Shown: positions 9,117 to 17,790, counted from the first letter of the stretch. The stretch is DNA of 64,000 bases from Chryseobacterium sp. ISL-80 (GCA_018613055.1 JAGGQZ010000026.1:48971-112970), one strand, 5' to 3'. Program-made: numbers and translations. Notes: generated by a model not told the origin, from the sequence alone.

Positions 9117-9135
9117 ATTATGACTAAAAATTGCC

Positions 9136-9170
9136 AAGAGCCATTCATCGAGAATGGCTCTTTCCTTTTT
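9136..9170 (+). terminator. Terminator of the acyltransferase gene
   Basis: Perfect 11-bp arms AAGAGCCATTC and GAATGGCTCTT, then a T-rich run. Confidence 0.9.
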
Positions 9171-9260
9171 CTTCAACAGGATTCAACCTGTCTTTTTTGT
9201 CTAAACTGAGATATAATTGGAAGTTGACTTGCTGTGGATTTTTATAAAGGAGATTTTTAC

Positions 9261-11021
9261 ATGAATATCGTCTTAACAACGCTAAACGCGAAGTATATAC
9301 ACACGAATCTTGCCATTAGATACCTCAAGGCATATGCTCAGCCGGAATTCGATGCGAGCATTGTTGAATACACAATAAAAGACCCTGTGATCAACATCGT
9401 GTCAGACCTGATCCAAAAGAAACCTGATGTGATTGGTTTCAGCTGCTATATTTGGAACATCGAAGAAACCATTAAAGTCATTAAAATGATCAAAAAAATC
9501 AATTCAGACATCTTGATTGTCGTCGGAGGCCCTGAGGTTACCTATGATGTCCAGGAATGGATGGAAAAAGTGCCTGATTTCGACGTGATTGTCATCGGTG
9601 AGGGTGAACAGACATTCAAACAGCTTCTTGAAGGATACTCAAAAGAACAGGACTTTTCAGGAGTACCCGGCATCGCCTACCGGAATGGAGAAAGCATCCA
9701 GCTGAATCCTCAGCGCAACAAGCTTGACCTAAAAGACCTCCCCTCTCCATATCGCTTCGAAGAGGATGCTTCACACCTTTCCAAAAGGGTCACGTATATT
9801 GAAACGAGCCGCGGCTGTCCATTCAGCTGTCAATTCTGCCTCTCATCTATCGAAGTCGGTGTACGTTACTTTGACAGGGAAAAGATCAAGGATGATATCC
9901 GCTATTTAATGGCAAATGGTGCGAAGACCATCAAGTTCGTGGACAGGACGTTCAATATCAGCCGGAGCTATGCTATGGAAATGTTCCGATTCCTGATCGA
10001 TGAGCATCTCCCCGGGACCGTATTCCAATTCGAAATCACTGCGGACATCATGCGGCCCGAGGTTATTGCCTTCCTGAACGAGGAAGCACCTGCAGGATTG
10101 TTCCGCTTTGAAATCGGAGTCCAGTCCACGAATGATTATACAAATGAACTTGTCATGAGAAAACAGAATTTTGATAAACTGAAACGGACTGTCACAATGG
10201 TCAAGGAAGGCGGCAAGATTGACCAGCACCTTGATTTGATCGCCGGTTTGCCGGAAGAAGATTATCAATCGTTCAAGAAAACCTTCAATGATGTGTTTGC
10301 GATGAGGCCGGAAGAATTGCAGCTAGGCTTCCTGAAGATGCTAAGAGGGACTGGTTTGAGGCTGAGAGCTCCTGAACATGATTATATCTATATGGACCAT
10401 TCCCCATATGAAATCCTCGGGAATAATGTACTTGATTTCAATGATATCATTAAGATCAAGCAGGTTGAGGATGTGCTTGAGAAATATTGGAATGATCACA
10501 GAATGGACCATACTGTTGAATTCCTGGTCACCAGCGTCTTCCCCTCCCCATTCGACTTCTTCCAGGAATTCGGATCCTACTGGGAAACAAAAGGATGGTC
10601 GAGGATCGGTCACCAGCTTGAAGACTTATATAAAAGGCTATACCAGTTCCTGAAGGAAAAGGGTGTGGACCACCTTGAGCAGATTGTCAGTTTGATGAAA
10701 TACGACTATCTCGCCAGCATGAAATACAAGCCCCGTAAGCCCTGGTGGGAGCTGACATCTGACAAAAAGCAGCGGTCTGAATTATACAGGGATATCATCA
10801 AGAATCCCGAGGCGCTTGGCCATCAGTTCACTAATTTGAAGATGAATGAAAAGGATCTATACAAACACACTCTGCTAGAAGATATCACAATCGATCTGGA
10901 TAAACTGATCAAACATGGAGTAATGGAGAATTCTCCGTCACATCTCCTTGTCTATTTTGATTCTAAATCAGAAAAACCTTATTTTTTCCCATTTAAACAG
11001 GAAAATTTTAAGCCGGCTTGA
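9261..11021 (+). CDS. B12-binding-domain radical SAM protein with C-terminal DUF4080-like region
   Basis: 586 residues. The N-terminus (about 1-140) is a cobalamin-binding Rossmann domain (IGFSCYIWNIEETI, VVGGPEVTYD). The radical SAM core follows with the cluster cysteines C186, C190 and C193 in SRGCPFSCQFC, then FEIGVQSTN and DLIAGLPEED. The C-terminal about 200 residues match what I recall of DUF4080. BchE-type enzymes of this layout do methyl transfers or cyclisations; no substrate is known for this subgroup. Start ATG 9261 follows AAAGGAGA; the in-frame ATG at 9234 does not. It stands alone with a terminator. The canonical DXHXXG cobalamin-ligating histidine is not seen, as in other class B members. 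Confidence 0.85.
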   Translation: MNIVLTTLNAKYIHTNLAIRYLKAYAQPEFDASIVEYTIKDPVINIVSDLIQKKPDVIGFSCYIWNIEETIKVIKMIKKINSDILIVVGGPEVTYDVQEWMEKVPDFDVIVIGEGEQTFKQLLEGYSKEQDFSGVPGIAYRNGESIQLNPQRNKLDLKDLPSPYRFEEDASHLSKRVTYIETSRGCPFSCQFCLSSIEVGVRYFDREKIKDDIRYLMANGAKTIKFVDRTFNISRSYAMEMFRFLIDEHLPGTVFQFEITADIMRPEVIAFLNEEAPAGLFRFEIGVQSTNDYTNELVMRKQNFDKLKRTVTMVKEGGKIDQHLDLIAGLPEEDYQSFKKTFNDVFAMRPEELQLGFLKMLRGTGLRLRAPEHDYIYMDHSPYEILGNNVLDFNDIIKIKQVEDVLEKYWNDHRMDHTVEFLVTSVFPSPFDFFQEFGSYWETKGWSRIGHQLEDLYKRLYQFLKEKGVDHLEQIVSLMKYDYLASMKYKPRKPWWELTSDKKQRSELYRDIIKNPEALGHQFTNLKMNEKDLYKHTLLEDITIDLDKLIKHGVMENSPSHLLVYFDSKSEKPYFFPFKQENFKPA

Positions 11022-11037
11022 TTAAGCCGGCTTTTTT
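11010..11037. terminator. Bidirectional terminator between radical SAM gene and the small-gene pair
   Basis: AGCCGGCT and AGCCGGCT arms with a T run on the plus strand and T-rich sequence on the minus strand. It overlaps the radical SAM stop codon and directly follows the stop of the convergent small gene. Confidence 0.85.
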
Positions 11038-11184
11038 CTATTTACAGTCCTTTTCGGCTTTATGTTTCACCTTTTTACCAGCAAAAGGCTGTTCATAAAA
11101 CTTCCCCGCATTAAAATCGCCAAATTCCATGCCGAATTCAACGTTCAAAGGCTTCTGGTGCCGGACTTCATGCTTTTTCATCAT
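11038..11184 (-). CDS. Small basic protein of 48 residues, overlapping downstream partner (unrecognised)
   Basis: Begins MMKKHEVRHQKPLNVEFGME and ends in KKVKHKAEKDCK. Its ATG overlaps the stop of the upstream tiny gene (ATGA), with AAAGGAAG just before, so the two are translationally coupled. It repeats the pattern EF-x-x-EF-(x)n-GKF seen in its partner, suggesting an old duplication. The FGMEFGD stretch recalls gamma-type SASP/YfhD segments (FGTEFAS, EFSxELAD), so a spore role is a guess. It ends at the shared terminator. Confidence 0.6.
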   Translation of the reverse strand: MMKKHEVRHQKPLNVEFGMEFGDFNAGKFYEQPFAGKKVKHKAEKDCK

Positions 11185-11342
11185 GCTCTTCCTTTCCTGC
11201 CCTGCTTTGAATTCCTGTTTGCAAATTTCCCCGGATCTTCACCATGAGCAAATTCAGCAGAAAATTCACTTTCCTGAAGATTCTTCTTAGGTGTGTTTGT
11301 ATATTTAGCCACAGCATTTCTTTCTGCCTTCCTTTTAGCCAT
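11181..11342 (-). CDS. Small basic protein of 53 residues, possible spore protein (unrecognised)
   Basis: Begins MAKRKAERNAVAKYTNTPKK and includes SEFSAEFAHGEDPGKFANRN. An excellent GGAGGTGG site lies 5 nt before ATG 11342. Rich in Lys/Arg/Asn with no hydrophobic core, like small acid-soluble or YfhD-type spore proteins; SEFSAEFAHGED resembles the germination-protease site region of gamma SASPs (TEFASET), but this is resemblance only. First gene of a two-gene unit with the 48-residue ORF. The divergent neighbour is a DUF3905-like gene, also thought to be spore-related. Confidence 0.62.
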   Translation of the reverse strand: MAKRKAERNAVAKYTNTPKKNLQESEFSAEFAHGEDPGKFANRNSKQGRKGRA

Positions 11343-11478
11343 TCTAACCACCTCCATCCTTTATTTTTTTCAATGTGTGATTTGCTATGTACAGTTTTGA
11401 TTACCTTATTTTACAAACTGAACTCTCTTATAAAAAGCTTCATACAACAAAAGATAAACTCAAAAAGGAGGAGCAGAA

Positions 11479-11826
11479 ATGGCAAAGAATGATCACGAGC
11501 TAAAACCATTGGATATCGAAGAAACATTGCCCCATCAAATCAACGCTCCAAGCTTCAAGGATACCGGAATGGAGATGAAACCACCCTTTAGGAATGAGCA
11601 TGGCGTGATTATCGGTGACAGCCTTTACGCTTCTGAGGATTCACCGCTGGAAAATTGGTCGGATGAGACAGATCCGGCCGTCATGGCTGGTGACGAATGG
11701 GTCCATCCTACCAATGACATCGGCTGGAACACAGCAGAAAACAGAGACCTTCTCGAGGAAAAGAGAAAACCACAGGGCTATCCATTCATGCATCCAACAA
11801 AAGATGTGAGCAAGGGTCAGGATTAA
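11479..11826 (+). CDS. DUF3905-like small protein of 115 residues
   Basis: Hydrophilic acidic protein with conserved-looking blocks TLPHQINAPSFKDTG, NEHGVIIGDSLYASEDSPLE, DPAVMAGDEWVHPTNDIGWN and GYPFMHPTKDVS, which match my memory of DUF3905 from Bacillaceae. No signal peptide or membrane segment. Strong AAAAGGAGGAG site. Function unknown; the restriction to spore formers suggests sporulation. It is monocistronic, ending in a bidirectional terminator shared with the convergent K+ channel gene. Confidence 0.75.
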   Translation: MAKNDHELKPLDIEETLPHQINAPSFKDTGMEMKPPFRNEHGVIIGDSLYASEDSPLENWSDETDPAVMAGDEWVHPTNDIGWNTAENRDLLEEKRKPQGYPFMHPTKDVSKGQD

Positions 11827-11827
11827 A

Positions 11828-11854
11828 AAAATCCGGGAATTCTCCCGGATTTTT
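11828..11854. terminator. Bidirectional terminator between DUF3905-like gene and ktrD
   Basis: AAATCCGGGA and TCCCGGATTT arms with A run before and T run after, serving convergent genes. Confidence 0.9.
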
Positions 11855-11859
11855 AACAT

Positions 11860-13215
11860 TTATCCAATAATCACACGTTCCTTAGGAAAACCGATGCTTT
11901 CCTTGGTTGTTTTTCCGCCGATGATCAGCAGGAAGGAAATGACTCCTACTCTTCCGATGAACATCAGGATGATCAGGACCAATTTGCCAATATTTGATAG
12001 GTCGGGTGTAATCCCCATTGATAATCCAGTTGTCCCAAAGGCAGATGCAACTTCAAAGATGATCGCAAGCAATCCATGGTCCTCTGTCACCATCATGATG
12101 ATGACAGCAAGAAAACAAATCATGACAGCCATAATTGAAACAACAAGTGATTTGATGATGTCATCCTGGTGCAGCTCCCTGTTAAAGATCTTGATTGCTC
12201 TCCTTCCTCGGGCAAAATGATAGAGGAATAAGAGGTTTAGTGCAAAGGTAGTGGTCCGGATTCCTCCACCGACAGAGCTTGGTGATGCCCCTATAAACAT
12301 CAGTGCTGCCATCAGGAATAACGTCGGGTCTGTAAAATCATTGACATCCATCGTGGACAGACCGCCACTTCTTGTTGTCGCCGATTGGAAGAACGCATAA
12401 AAGAAAGAATCAAGCCATGACTTATCGGAGAAGAAATGATTGAATTCCAGACCCCAAATAGCGATTGTACCGAAAATCAGGAGAATGAGAAACATCAGTG
12501 TAGTGATCTTCAAAAAAAGTGAAAAATGAAACGGAGCACTCTTTTTTCTCCTGAAAAGGAAGCTTTTCAATTCAACCAACACAGGGAAACCAATTGCCCC
12601 TAGAGTAATCAAAAGAATATTGATTGTCACCACAAAATAATCCTGAGCGTATGGAATCATTGAGGCACCGGTAATATCGAAGCCTCCATTGGTTGTGGCA
12701 CTTATGGATGCAAACAAACCGTGGAGAAAAGCTTCCTGCCATGTTGGAAAGTATTTAAGAAAGTATATTCCCAGAAGCAGAGCACCCATCAATTCAATGA
12801 TCACGATGATGATCAGGATATCCTTCAGCATTTTCACAAGACCGGACATATTGGTTTGGTTCTGGTCCATCATAATCAACCTGCGTTCTTTCAAGCCGAT
12901 CTTCTTCCTGATGATCAGCCAAAAAAAAGTTCCAAGGGCCATGACGCCGATGCCGCCAAACTGAAGGACAAACATGAGTATAAAAATTCCTTGAACAGTG
13001 AAGGTATCACGAATTGTCACAACGGACAGGCCGGTCACACTGACTGCACTTGCTGCAGTAAACAACGCATCCATAAAAGTCCATTTTGCACCTGGCTGTA
13101 TGGCAACAGGCAGGCTCAATAAACTCATGGAGACCATTACGGCAATTAAATAATACGCCACAATGATTTGTGCCGGAGATAATTTGTTTAACCTTCTTCT
13201 TATATTAATCCACAT
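11860..13215 (-). CDS. ktrD: TrkH/KtrB-family K+ translocating subunit, KtrD-like
   Basis: 451 residues, four M1-P-M2 repeats. The selectivity-filter turns are visible in order: AVSVTGLSVV, SATTNGGFDITG, SATTRSGGLSTM and FGTTGLSMGI; the single Gly per filter is typical of Ktr. It forms a K+ (Na+-dependent) uptake channel when bound to a cytosolic RCK protein (KtrA/KtrC). No ktrA/ktrC gene is adjacent, which fits KtrD, whose partner KtrC is encoded elsewhere in B. subtilis. Synteny with kinE and sspD also favours KtrD over KtrB. Start ATG 13215 follows AAAGGATA. Confidence 0.88.
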   Translation of the reverse strand: MWINIRRRLNKLSPAQIIVAYYLIAVMVSMSLLSLPVAIQPGAKWTFMDALFTAASAVSVTGLSVVTIRDTFTVQGIFILMFVLQFGGIGVMALGTFFWLIIRKKIGLKERRLIMMDQNQTNMSGLVKMLKDILIIIVIIELMGALLLGIYFLKYFPTWQEAFLHGLFASISATTNGGFDITGASMIPYAQDYFVVTINILLITLGAIGFPVLVELKSFLFRRKKSAPFHFSLFLKITTLMFLILLIFGTIAIWGLEFNHFFSDKSWLDSFFYAFFQSATTRSGGLSTMDVNDFTDPTLFLMAALMFIGASPSSVGGGIRTTTFALNLLFLYHFARGRRAIKIFNRELHQDDIIKSLVVSIMAVMICFLAVIIMMVTEDHGLLAIIFEVASAFGTTGLSMGITPDLSNIGKLVLIILMFIGRVGVISFLLIIGGKTTKESIGFPKERVIIG

Positions 13216-13492
13216 ACTTATATCCTTTCAGTTCTCAGTTCATTACTACCTATGATAAAGAAATTCAACGGATTAATAAAGTATTTTCCTGCAGTTCCCA
13301 TAGCCACTTATTATGGATGAGGCACCTTTGCACAAATTCTTCTGCTTTCTGGGTAAGAACGCGCAGATCACCTTTAGAGAATCGGAACGAAAAATCCATG
13401 ATATAAAAGTTACCATTCATGAAGTTGTCCGCAATGTCCAAACTATTCATACAGAGATTTTTCTCTGTAAACCTATAAAAGGAGATGAAAAC

Positions 13493-13693
13493 ATGGCTCG
13501 AAATTCAAATAAATTGCTGGTTCCTGGTGTAGAGCAATTCATGGATCAGGTGAAATATGAGATTGCCCAGGAGTTTGGCGTAAACTTAGGCTCAGATACT
13601 GTTTCCAGAGCAAATGGTTCAGTTGGAGGAGAAATCACCAAACGTTTAGTTCAGCAGGCACAGGCCCAGCTTTCTGGACAAAGACAAGAATAA
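13493..13693 (+). CDS. sspD: Alpha/beta-type small acid-soluble spore protein (SspD-like)
   Basis: 66 residues. It contains the germination protease site region [14 protein letters not shown] and the second DNA-binding block [16 protein letters not shown]. These proteins coat forespore DNA into an A-like form, protect it from UV and heat, and are degraded by GPR at germination. Start ATG 13493 follows AAAAGGAGATG; the frame extends upstream to 13313 but without any ribosome site and with non-SASP sequence. Expected to be under SigG, but no convincing SigG promoter is visible. Single gene. Confidence 0.95.
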   Translation: MARNSNKLLVPGVEQFMDQVKYEIAQEFGVNLGSDTVSRANGSVGGEITKRLVQQAQAQLSGQRQE

Positions 13694-13743
13694 AATATAG
13701 CAAGTCCTCAGCAACGTAACTAAAACCGAATATAGATATGGAA

Positions 13744-13772
13744 AAAAGTCCGGAACCACGTTCCGGACTTTT
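13744..13772. terminator. Bidirectional terminator between sspD and rsgI
   Basis: Perfect AAAAGTCCGGAAC and GTTCCGGACTTTT arms around CAC, between convergent genes. Confidence 0.92.
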
Positions 13773-13780
13773 GACATTCT

Positions 13781-14851
13781 CTATTTTTTGCCTGAATTGT
13801 CTTTTGGGTTCCCAGCTTTTCCTCTTTGGCCATTATTCTGGTTTTGATTCACATTCGGCTTTTTATCATTTTTATATTTTTGTCCACTGGGATCAGGCTT
13901 ACTGCTCCTATTAGTAGCATGTTTCTTATTTGATTGGCCGTTGCCGTTCGATCCGGAATTAGAATTATCTTTCTCGTTCTTTTTATCAGAAGCTGGATTC
14001 CTTCGCTGTTCTGAATTTGAATTGCCTTTTGGTGGCTCCGGTTTATCTTTCTTTACCTGGCCTGGTGCTTCCTTTCTTTTTTGCTCCGGCTCCGGTTCCT
14101 GCCTTACAGGCTGTTGAATCGGCTCCTTCTTCTCTTTCTTTGGCTCGGCTTTCTTTTCTTTTTCAACCGGCTTTGGTGCAGCTGTTTTTTGCTTCTCTTT
14201 ATACACACCAGTCGTAACACCCTGCTTAACAGCCTTCTCCCTGTCTTCATTCGTTGCTTCCATTACCTTAAGATTCAAATCTTCATCGGTTGTTGACTTC
14301 TTGATTTCAGCAATTTTTTGTTCCAATTTCCGATCCACTGATTTTTTTGCCTTTGTTTTATGGACTGTTGCAATGACGACTTCATTCTTATTGCTAAAAT
14401 ATCCCTGGGCCTCAATTTTATCAAGAATCATTTCTGCAACAAGGGCAGCATCTTTCTTCTTCCAGCCCTCTAATTCTGTGATAATTTGTTTCCCTTCCGG
14501 ATTGTATCCTTCCATTTGAAGAACCTTCAAATCATCATTGACCGCCATTTCTATGCTCGGATTCACATCTATGGACATATATGCGTATACCTGTCCGTCC
14601 TGGTAAACAGGCAGGATTGCAGCCATGACAAGCATAAGTGCTGCAGCCAGCATGATTGACCTTGCCTTAAGACTAGTTAAAAATGAAACGTCTAACTTTC
14701 TTCTCTTTGCTTTTTCCGATTCTGGAAAAAAGTGAATTTCTTCTCCTACCTGATAGTCTTGCTGAAGCTTTCGGGCGCGCAAAAACTCGCCTTCGGGGGT
14801 CAACAATGTTAGGTAAAGATCATTGATTTCAAGGATTACTCCTTTTCTCAT
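13781..14851 (-). CDS. rsgI: Anti-sigma-I factor RsgI
   Basis: 356 residues. The N-terminal about 50 form the sigma-binding RsgI_N domain (KGVILEINDLYLTLLTPEGE). One transmembrane helix is at about 65-85 (IMLAAALMLVMAAILPV), followed by the conserved extracellular block YAYMSIDVNPSIEMAVND. From about 210 the tail is a low-complexity Lys/Pro/Gln/Asn-rich region ending PKDNSGKK, probably wall-associated, in place of the carbohydrate-binding modules of clostridial RsgI proteins. It holds SigI at the membrane and is cleaved on stress. ATG overlaps the sigI stop (ATGA), so the pair is coupled. Confidence 0.93.
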   Translation of the reverse strand: MRKGVILEINDLYLTLLTPEGEFLRARKLQQDYQVGEEIHFFPESEKAKRRKLDVSFLTSLKARSIMLAAALMLVMAAILPVYQDGQVYAYMSIDVNPSIEMAVNDDLKVLQMEGYNPEGKQIITELEGWKKKDAALVAEMILDKIEAQGYFSNKNEVVIATVHKTKAKKSVDRKLEQKIAEIKKSTTDEDLNLKVMEATNEDREKAVKQGVTTGVYKEKQKTAAPKPVEKEKKAEPKKEKKEPIQQPVRQEPEPEQKRKEAPGQVKKDKPEPPKGNSNSEQRRNPASDKKNEKDNSNSGSNGNGQSNKKHATNRSSKPDPSGQKYKNDKKPNVNQNQNNGQRGKAGNPKDNSGKK

Positions 14852-15603
14852 GTCTCCAACACCCCTTTAATATAATCCTTTAAAAACACATAATCCCCAA
14901 TTAAAATAAGTGCAATTGCAATAATATATTTTCTGTTTCTCTCTATAGTTTTTCTGCTGACTTTGACCATTTCTTCCAGTTGCTTGATTGGCAGTCGTTT
15001 TTTCTCGAGCAGCAAGCCCTTCAATTCTTCATTTTCTACCATCGCCTTTGCGACGAGCATGGCATTTTTCCGGGCATCAGCATGCTTTGGTGACTGTTCC
15101 AGCAAGTCCTGGAATGATAAATCAAACTCAGATAATATTGTTTGGAATTGGATGATCTCTTCTCTTCTGAGTTCCTGTTCTGTTTTTTTACGGAACTCAT
15201 CAAGTGAAAGCTCATCTTCAAGTGTAGACCGATGCTGCTCTTCCTCATTTGGGTCATTAGAGATATTAAAGCTCAGGTTTTGATTCCTGCTCTGCTGGCG
15301 GATATAATCGATAACCCTCCGTTTAATCATCACTTCTGCAAAACTCAACAAGGAATTCCCTTTTTCGGATGAATATTTCTGGATTGCCTCATTAAAGGCG
15401 ATGAGGCCAATGCTAAATTCATCGTCAGACTCATGTATGTACCTCTTGCAGACAGACGAAACAGTCTTGGCAATAAAAGGTTTGTAAGAATCAATTAATT
15501 CTTCTCTAAGTGCAGCATCCCCCTGGTGGATTTTTTCAACGGTTTCTTCCAGCGGCCTGCGCTTTTTCTTTGCCATGAACAATAAACTTAGCAATAGCCT
15601 CAC
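14848..15603 (-). CDS. sigI: RNA polymerase sigma factor SigI
   Basis: 251 residues, the usual SigI length. Features: FIAKTVSSVCKRYI, the region-2 core DDEFSIGLIAFNEAI, KGNSLLSFAEVMIKRRVIDYIR, and a C-terminal HTH with QLEEMVKVSRKTIERNRKYI. SigI controls heat and envelope stress genes. I choose GTG 15603 because GGAGG lies 7 nt upstream and this gives MRLLLSLLF, matching the family N-terminus; an ATG 18 nt further up has no site, and an internal ATG at 15576 would lose the conserved LSLLF. Followed immediately by its anti-sigma factor. Confidence 0.94.
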   Translation of the reverse strand: MRLLLSLLFMAKKKRRPLEETVEKIHQGDAALREELIDSYKPFIAKTVSSVCKRYIHESDDEFSIGLIAFNEAIQKYSSEKGNSLLSFAEVMIKRRVIDYIRQQSRNQNLSFNISNDPNEEEQHRSTLEDELSLDEFRKKTEQELRREEIIQFQTILSEFDLSFQDLLEQSPKHADARKNAMLVAKAMVENEELKGLLLEKKRLPIKQLEEMVKVSRKTIERNRKYIIAIALILIGDYVFLKDYIKGVLET

Positions 15604-15662
15604 CTCTTTTCCTCCACACATTATATCATATCTGTCAATTTCTCTATTGTGGTTAGGCAGGG

Positions 15663-15690
15663 AAAAGATAGCCGTTTCGGGCTATCTTTT
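15663..15690 (-). terminator. Terminator of the DUF5667-like gene
   Basis: AAAAGATAGCC and GGCTATCTTTT arms, between the secreted-protein gene and sigI, so the two are separately terminated. Confidence 0.82.
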
Positions 15691-15712
15691 CGAGTCTATT
15701 GTTCAAACGATA

Positions 15713-16921
15713 TTAATTTTTGTCATTCCCTTTTCCGTGGCCATTTCCGTGTTGTGCTTTGTTGTGTGTTTTCTTTTCTTCTTTCTTGCCTTGCTTAGCC
15801 TGGTGCTTTTCCTCTTTCTTCACCTGCTTTGCCTGACGCTTTTCTTCTTTCACCTGCTGCTTTGCTTCCTTACGCTCTTGTTTCACAGCAGCCTTTTCAG
15901 CCTTACGCTCTTGCTTGGCTTTTTCTTTTTGCGCCTTTACAGGAGCAGCAACTGCTGTATCATCATCAGCAGGCATTGTTTCTTCAACTTTTACAACATC
16001 ATCTTCAGTTTCAGGTGTTTCATCTGCAGGCAGGAGATCTGGCTCAACCACAGGTTCTAATTCAATTGGTTCAACCTGGTCATTTTGATCTTCTTCTGCT
16101 GGCTTCTCACCGTACTTTTCTTCTATTTTCGCCAATTTCTTCGCCATCTTGGCATATGTCTTGTCAATATTCTTTTGAAGCTGTGCCCTTGCATTTTCAT
16201 TGCCTACATGCTCCATAGCTGCTTTTAATGCAATGATATTCTGCCTGAGCATTCCTTCGATCTCCTCAAAAGGATCCTCGCTTACAGCATCATCGTCTTC
16301 ATTTTCAACCACTTCTTCTTCATCAGTGGCTTCGTCTGTATCTTCGTCAGTTTGTTCAACCGCATCAGCATCATCTGCTGGTTCCACTTCTTCTTCAGCA
16401 GACTCCTCAGCTTCTTTATCTTCACCATCTTCTTCAGAGACCGTTCCGGCTTCAGAAGCTAGGTCCTCTTCTGCGTCATTTGATGTTTCCTGATCGACGA
16501 TGTCCTGAGTGGTTTCCATGTATTGAACAGCCGCTTCAATCACTTTAAGCGCTTCTTCTTCTTTTCCTTCAGCGAACAAAGCCCCAGCTTCAGCAAGGCG
16601 TTCTGATGCATATGCAGCAAGCAATTCTGCTTCTTCAGCCTGATCAAATGTAAAAGCAAGCTTGATTTTCTCCAATGCTATTTTGGCAAAGTAGAAGAAA
16701 TCTCCAGGAATCAGCGTTGGATTGATTTCTTCCAGTTCTTCCACCTGGGATTTTGCTTCTTCAATTTCTTCTGGACTGACATTTTGCATTTCTACTGTTT
16801 CCAGATCAGAATGGTTTTCTTCTGCCATTGCAACCGGGGAAAATGTGAATGTTCCAGCAAGCACTAGAGCTAGGGTACTCTTTGCGATTTTCTTCATCTC
16901 TTGGTTAGATAGTTTCTTCAT
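15713..16921 (-). CDS. Secreted DUF5667-like protein with acidic middle and K/Q-rich tail
   Basis: 402 residues. A signal peptide (LALVLAGTFTFSPVAMA) is followed by the DUF5667-like block INPTLIPGDFFYFAKIALEKI and FTFDQAEEAELLAAYASERLAEA at about 65-140, a long Glu/Asp-rich segment (about 145-225), a helical stretch with MLRQNIIALKAAMEHV, and a basic tail of repeated KQERK/KEEK units ending GHGKGNDKN. The charge reversal from acidic middle to basic tail suggests binding to wall polymers or self-association. Clear AGGTGA site. Upstream of sigI but with its own terminator. Function unknown; SigI dependence is possible (C-tract motif upstream). Confidence 0.78.
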   Translation of the reverse strand: MKKLSNQEMKKIAKSTLALVLAGTFTFSPVAMAEENHSDLETVEMQNVSPEEIEEAKSQVEELEEINPTLIPGDFFYFAKIALEKIKLAFTFDQAEEAELLAAYASERLAEAGALFAEGKEEEALKVIEAAVQYMETTQDIVDQETSNDAEEDLASEAGTVSEEDGEDKEAEESAEEEVEPADDADAVEQTDEDTDEATDEEEVVENEDDDAVSEDPFEEIEGMLRQNIIALKAAMEHVGNENARAQLQKNIDKTYAKMAKKLAKIEEKYGEKPAEEDQNDQVEPIELEPVVEPDLLPADETPETEDDVVKVEETMPADDDTAVAAPVKAQKEKAKQERKAEKAAVKQERKEAKQQVKEEKRQAKQVKKEEKHQAKQGKKEEKKTHNKAQHGNGHGKGNDKN

Positions 16922-16987
16922 TCTCTGTTCACCTCATGTGTTTTTAAGAGCGGCCGCTTTAATCACTAAATGGTTACGTTTGCACCT

Positions 16988-17003
16988 GGGGGGTTATGGG
17001 GGT
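16988..17003 (-). promoter_or_regulatory. Tandem C-tracts upstream of the DUF5667-like gene
   Basis: The minus strand reads ACCCCC-ATA-ACCCCCC about 70 bp before the start. SigI promoters are known for an ACCCCC-type -35, but the expected CGAA-type -10 is not clearly present, so this is only a suggestion. Confidence 0.25.
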
Positions 17004-17116
17004 TTTACTGAAAAAAATAAAAAATTCCAGTCTATAGTCGACCGGAATTATCTCTTCATTGCTGTAACCTTGATTTTTTTGCAAACCCTACCGGGCAGGA
17101 TTAGTATGTAGATTGT

Positions 17117-17602
17117 TCATTCACTATAGAACCTTAAGATCAGTTTCCTGATCAATAAACCGATCAGTACTCCTGGAATGACAAACATCATCGGCAAAAA
17201 CACCGGACCTGGAAAAATCCCAAAAATCTTGATCTTGGGTGAAATCATTAACCCAACAGTCACAAAGTAAGCCGAAAATACGAAAGGCAAAAAAGTAATC
17301 TTTTCATCTTCTGGCATCACGCTCCTATATGCATCCCACATGGCGAACATGTATAGACAGGGGTAAAACATCAGCCATTGATAATCCATCACCTGCATGG
17401 CCATTCCCGTCTCACCAAGGAAGCTGTACATTATTCCTTTGTTGAAATTACTTTTCACGTTAACAAGGAACTCGAGTAAGACAAATAATATGCCCTTCAC
17501 AAGATTACCCGTCAACAATTGGGCAAATCCAGGCAGTGCGATGCTCCACATTACCGCTTCTAGTTTGGTTAATTTCTTTTTTATCGCCACGACAAGATTC
17601 AT
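17117..17602 (-). CDS. Small polytopic membrane protein (unrecognised)
   Basis: 161 residues with about four hydrophobic segments: MWSIALPGFAQLLTGNLVKG, WLMFYPCLYMFAMWDAY, FVFSAYFVTVGLMI and PMMFVIPGVLIGLLI. The LPGFAQLLTGNLVKG turn resembles TM2-type membrane proteins. The ATG at 17602 is fused to its AAAGG sequence with no spacing; GTG at 17590 lies about 9 nt downstream of AAAGG and may be the true start. Single gene; no functional clue from neighbours. Confidence 0.65.
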   Translation of the reverse strand: MNLVVAIKKKLTKLEAVMWSIALPGFAQLLTGNLVKGILFVLLEFLVNVKSNFNKGIMYSFLGETGMAMQVMDYQWLMFYPCLYMFAMWDAYRSVMPEDEKITFLPFVFSAYFVTVGLMISPKIKIFGIFPGPVFLPMMFVIPGVLIGLLIRKLILRFYSE

Positions 17603-17790
17603 CCTTTAAACGATTTATTGGACTTTCATTGTATGAGTGCAAATTCCTTCAATTTCAAATTGGTCTTTTTCATCCTTTTCGTTCTTCTACTTGTTTTAGA
17701 TTGTCCAAATTGTGCTTTGAATTATCATTTTTCCAGTTAATTGTTAAGAAATAATCTAAAAGACCCCTAAATCCCCTCACTATAGCAAAC

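Noticed and set aside
13265..13450. 61-codon minus-strand open frame in the ktrD-sspD gap
   Set aside because: No ribosome site at any in-frame start and overlaps the sspD leader; may be chance.
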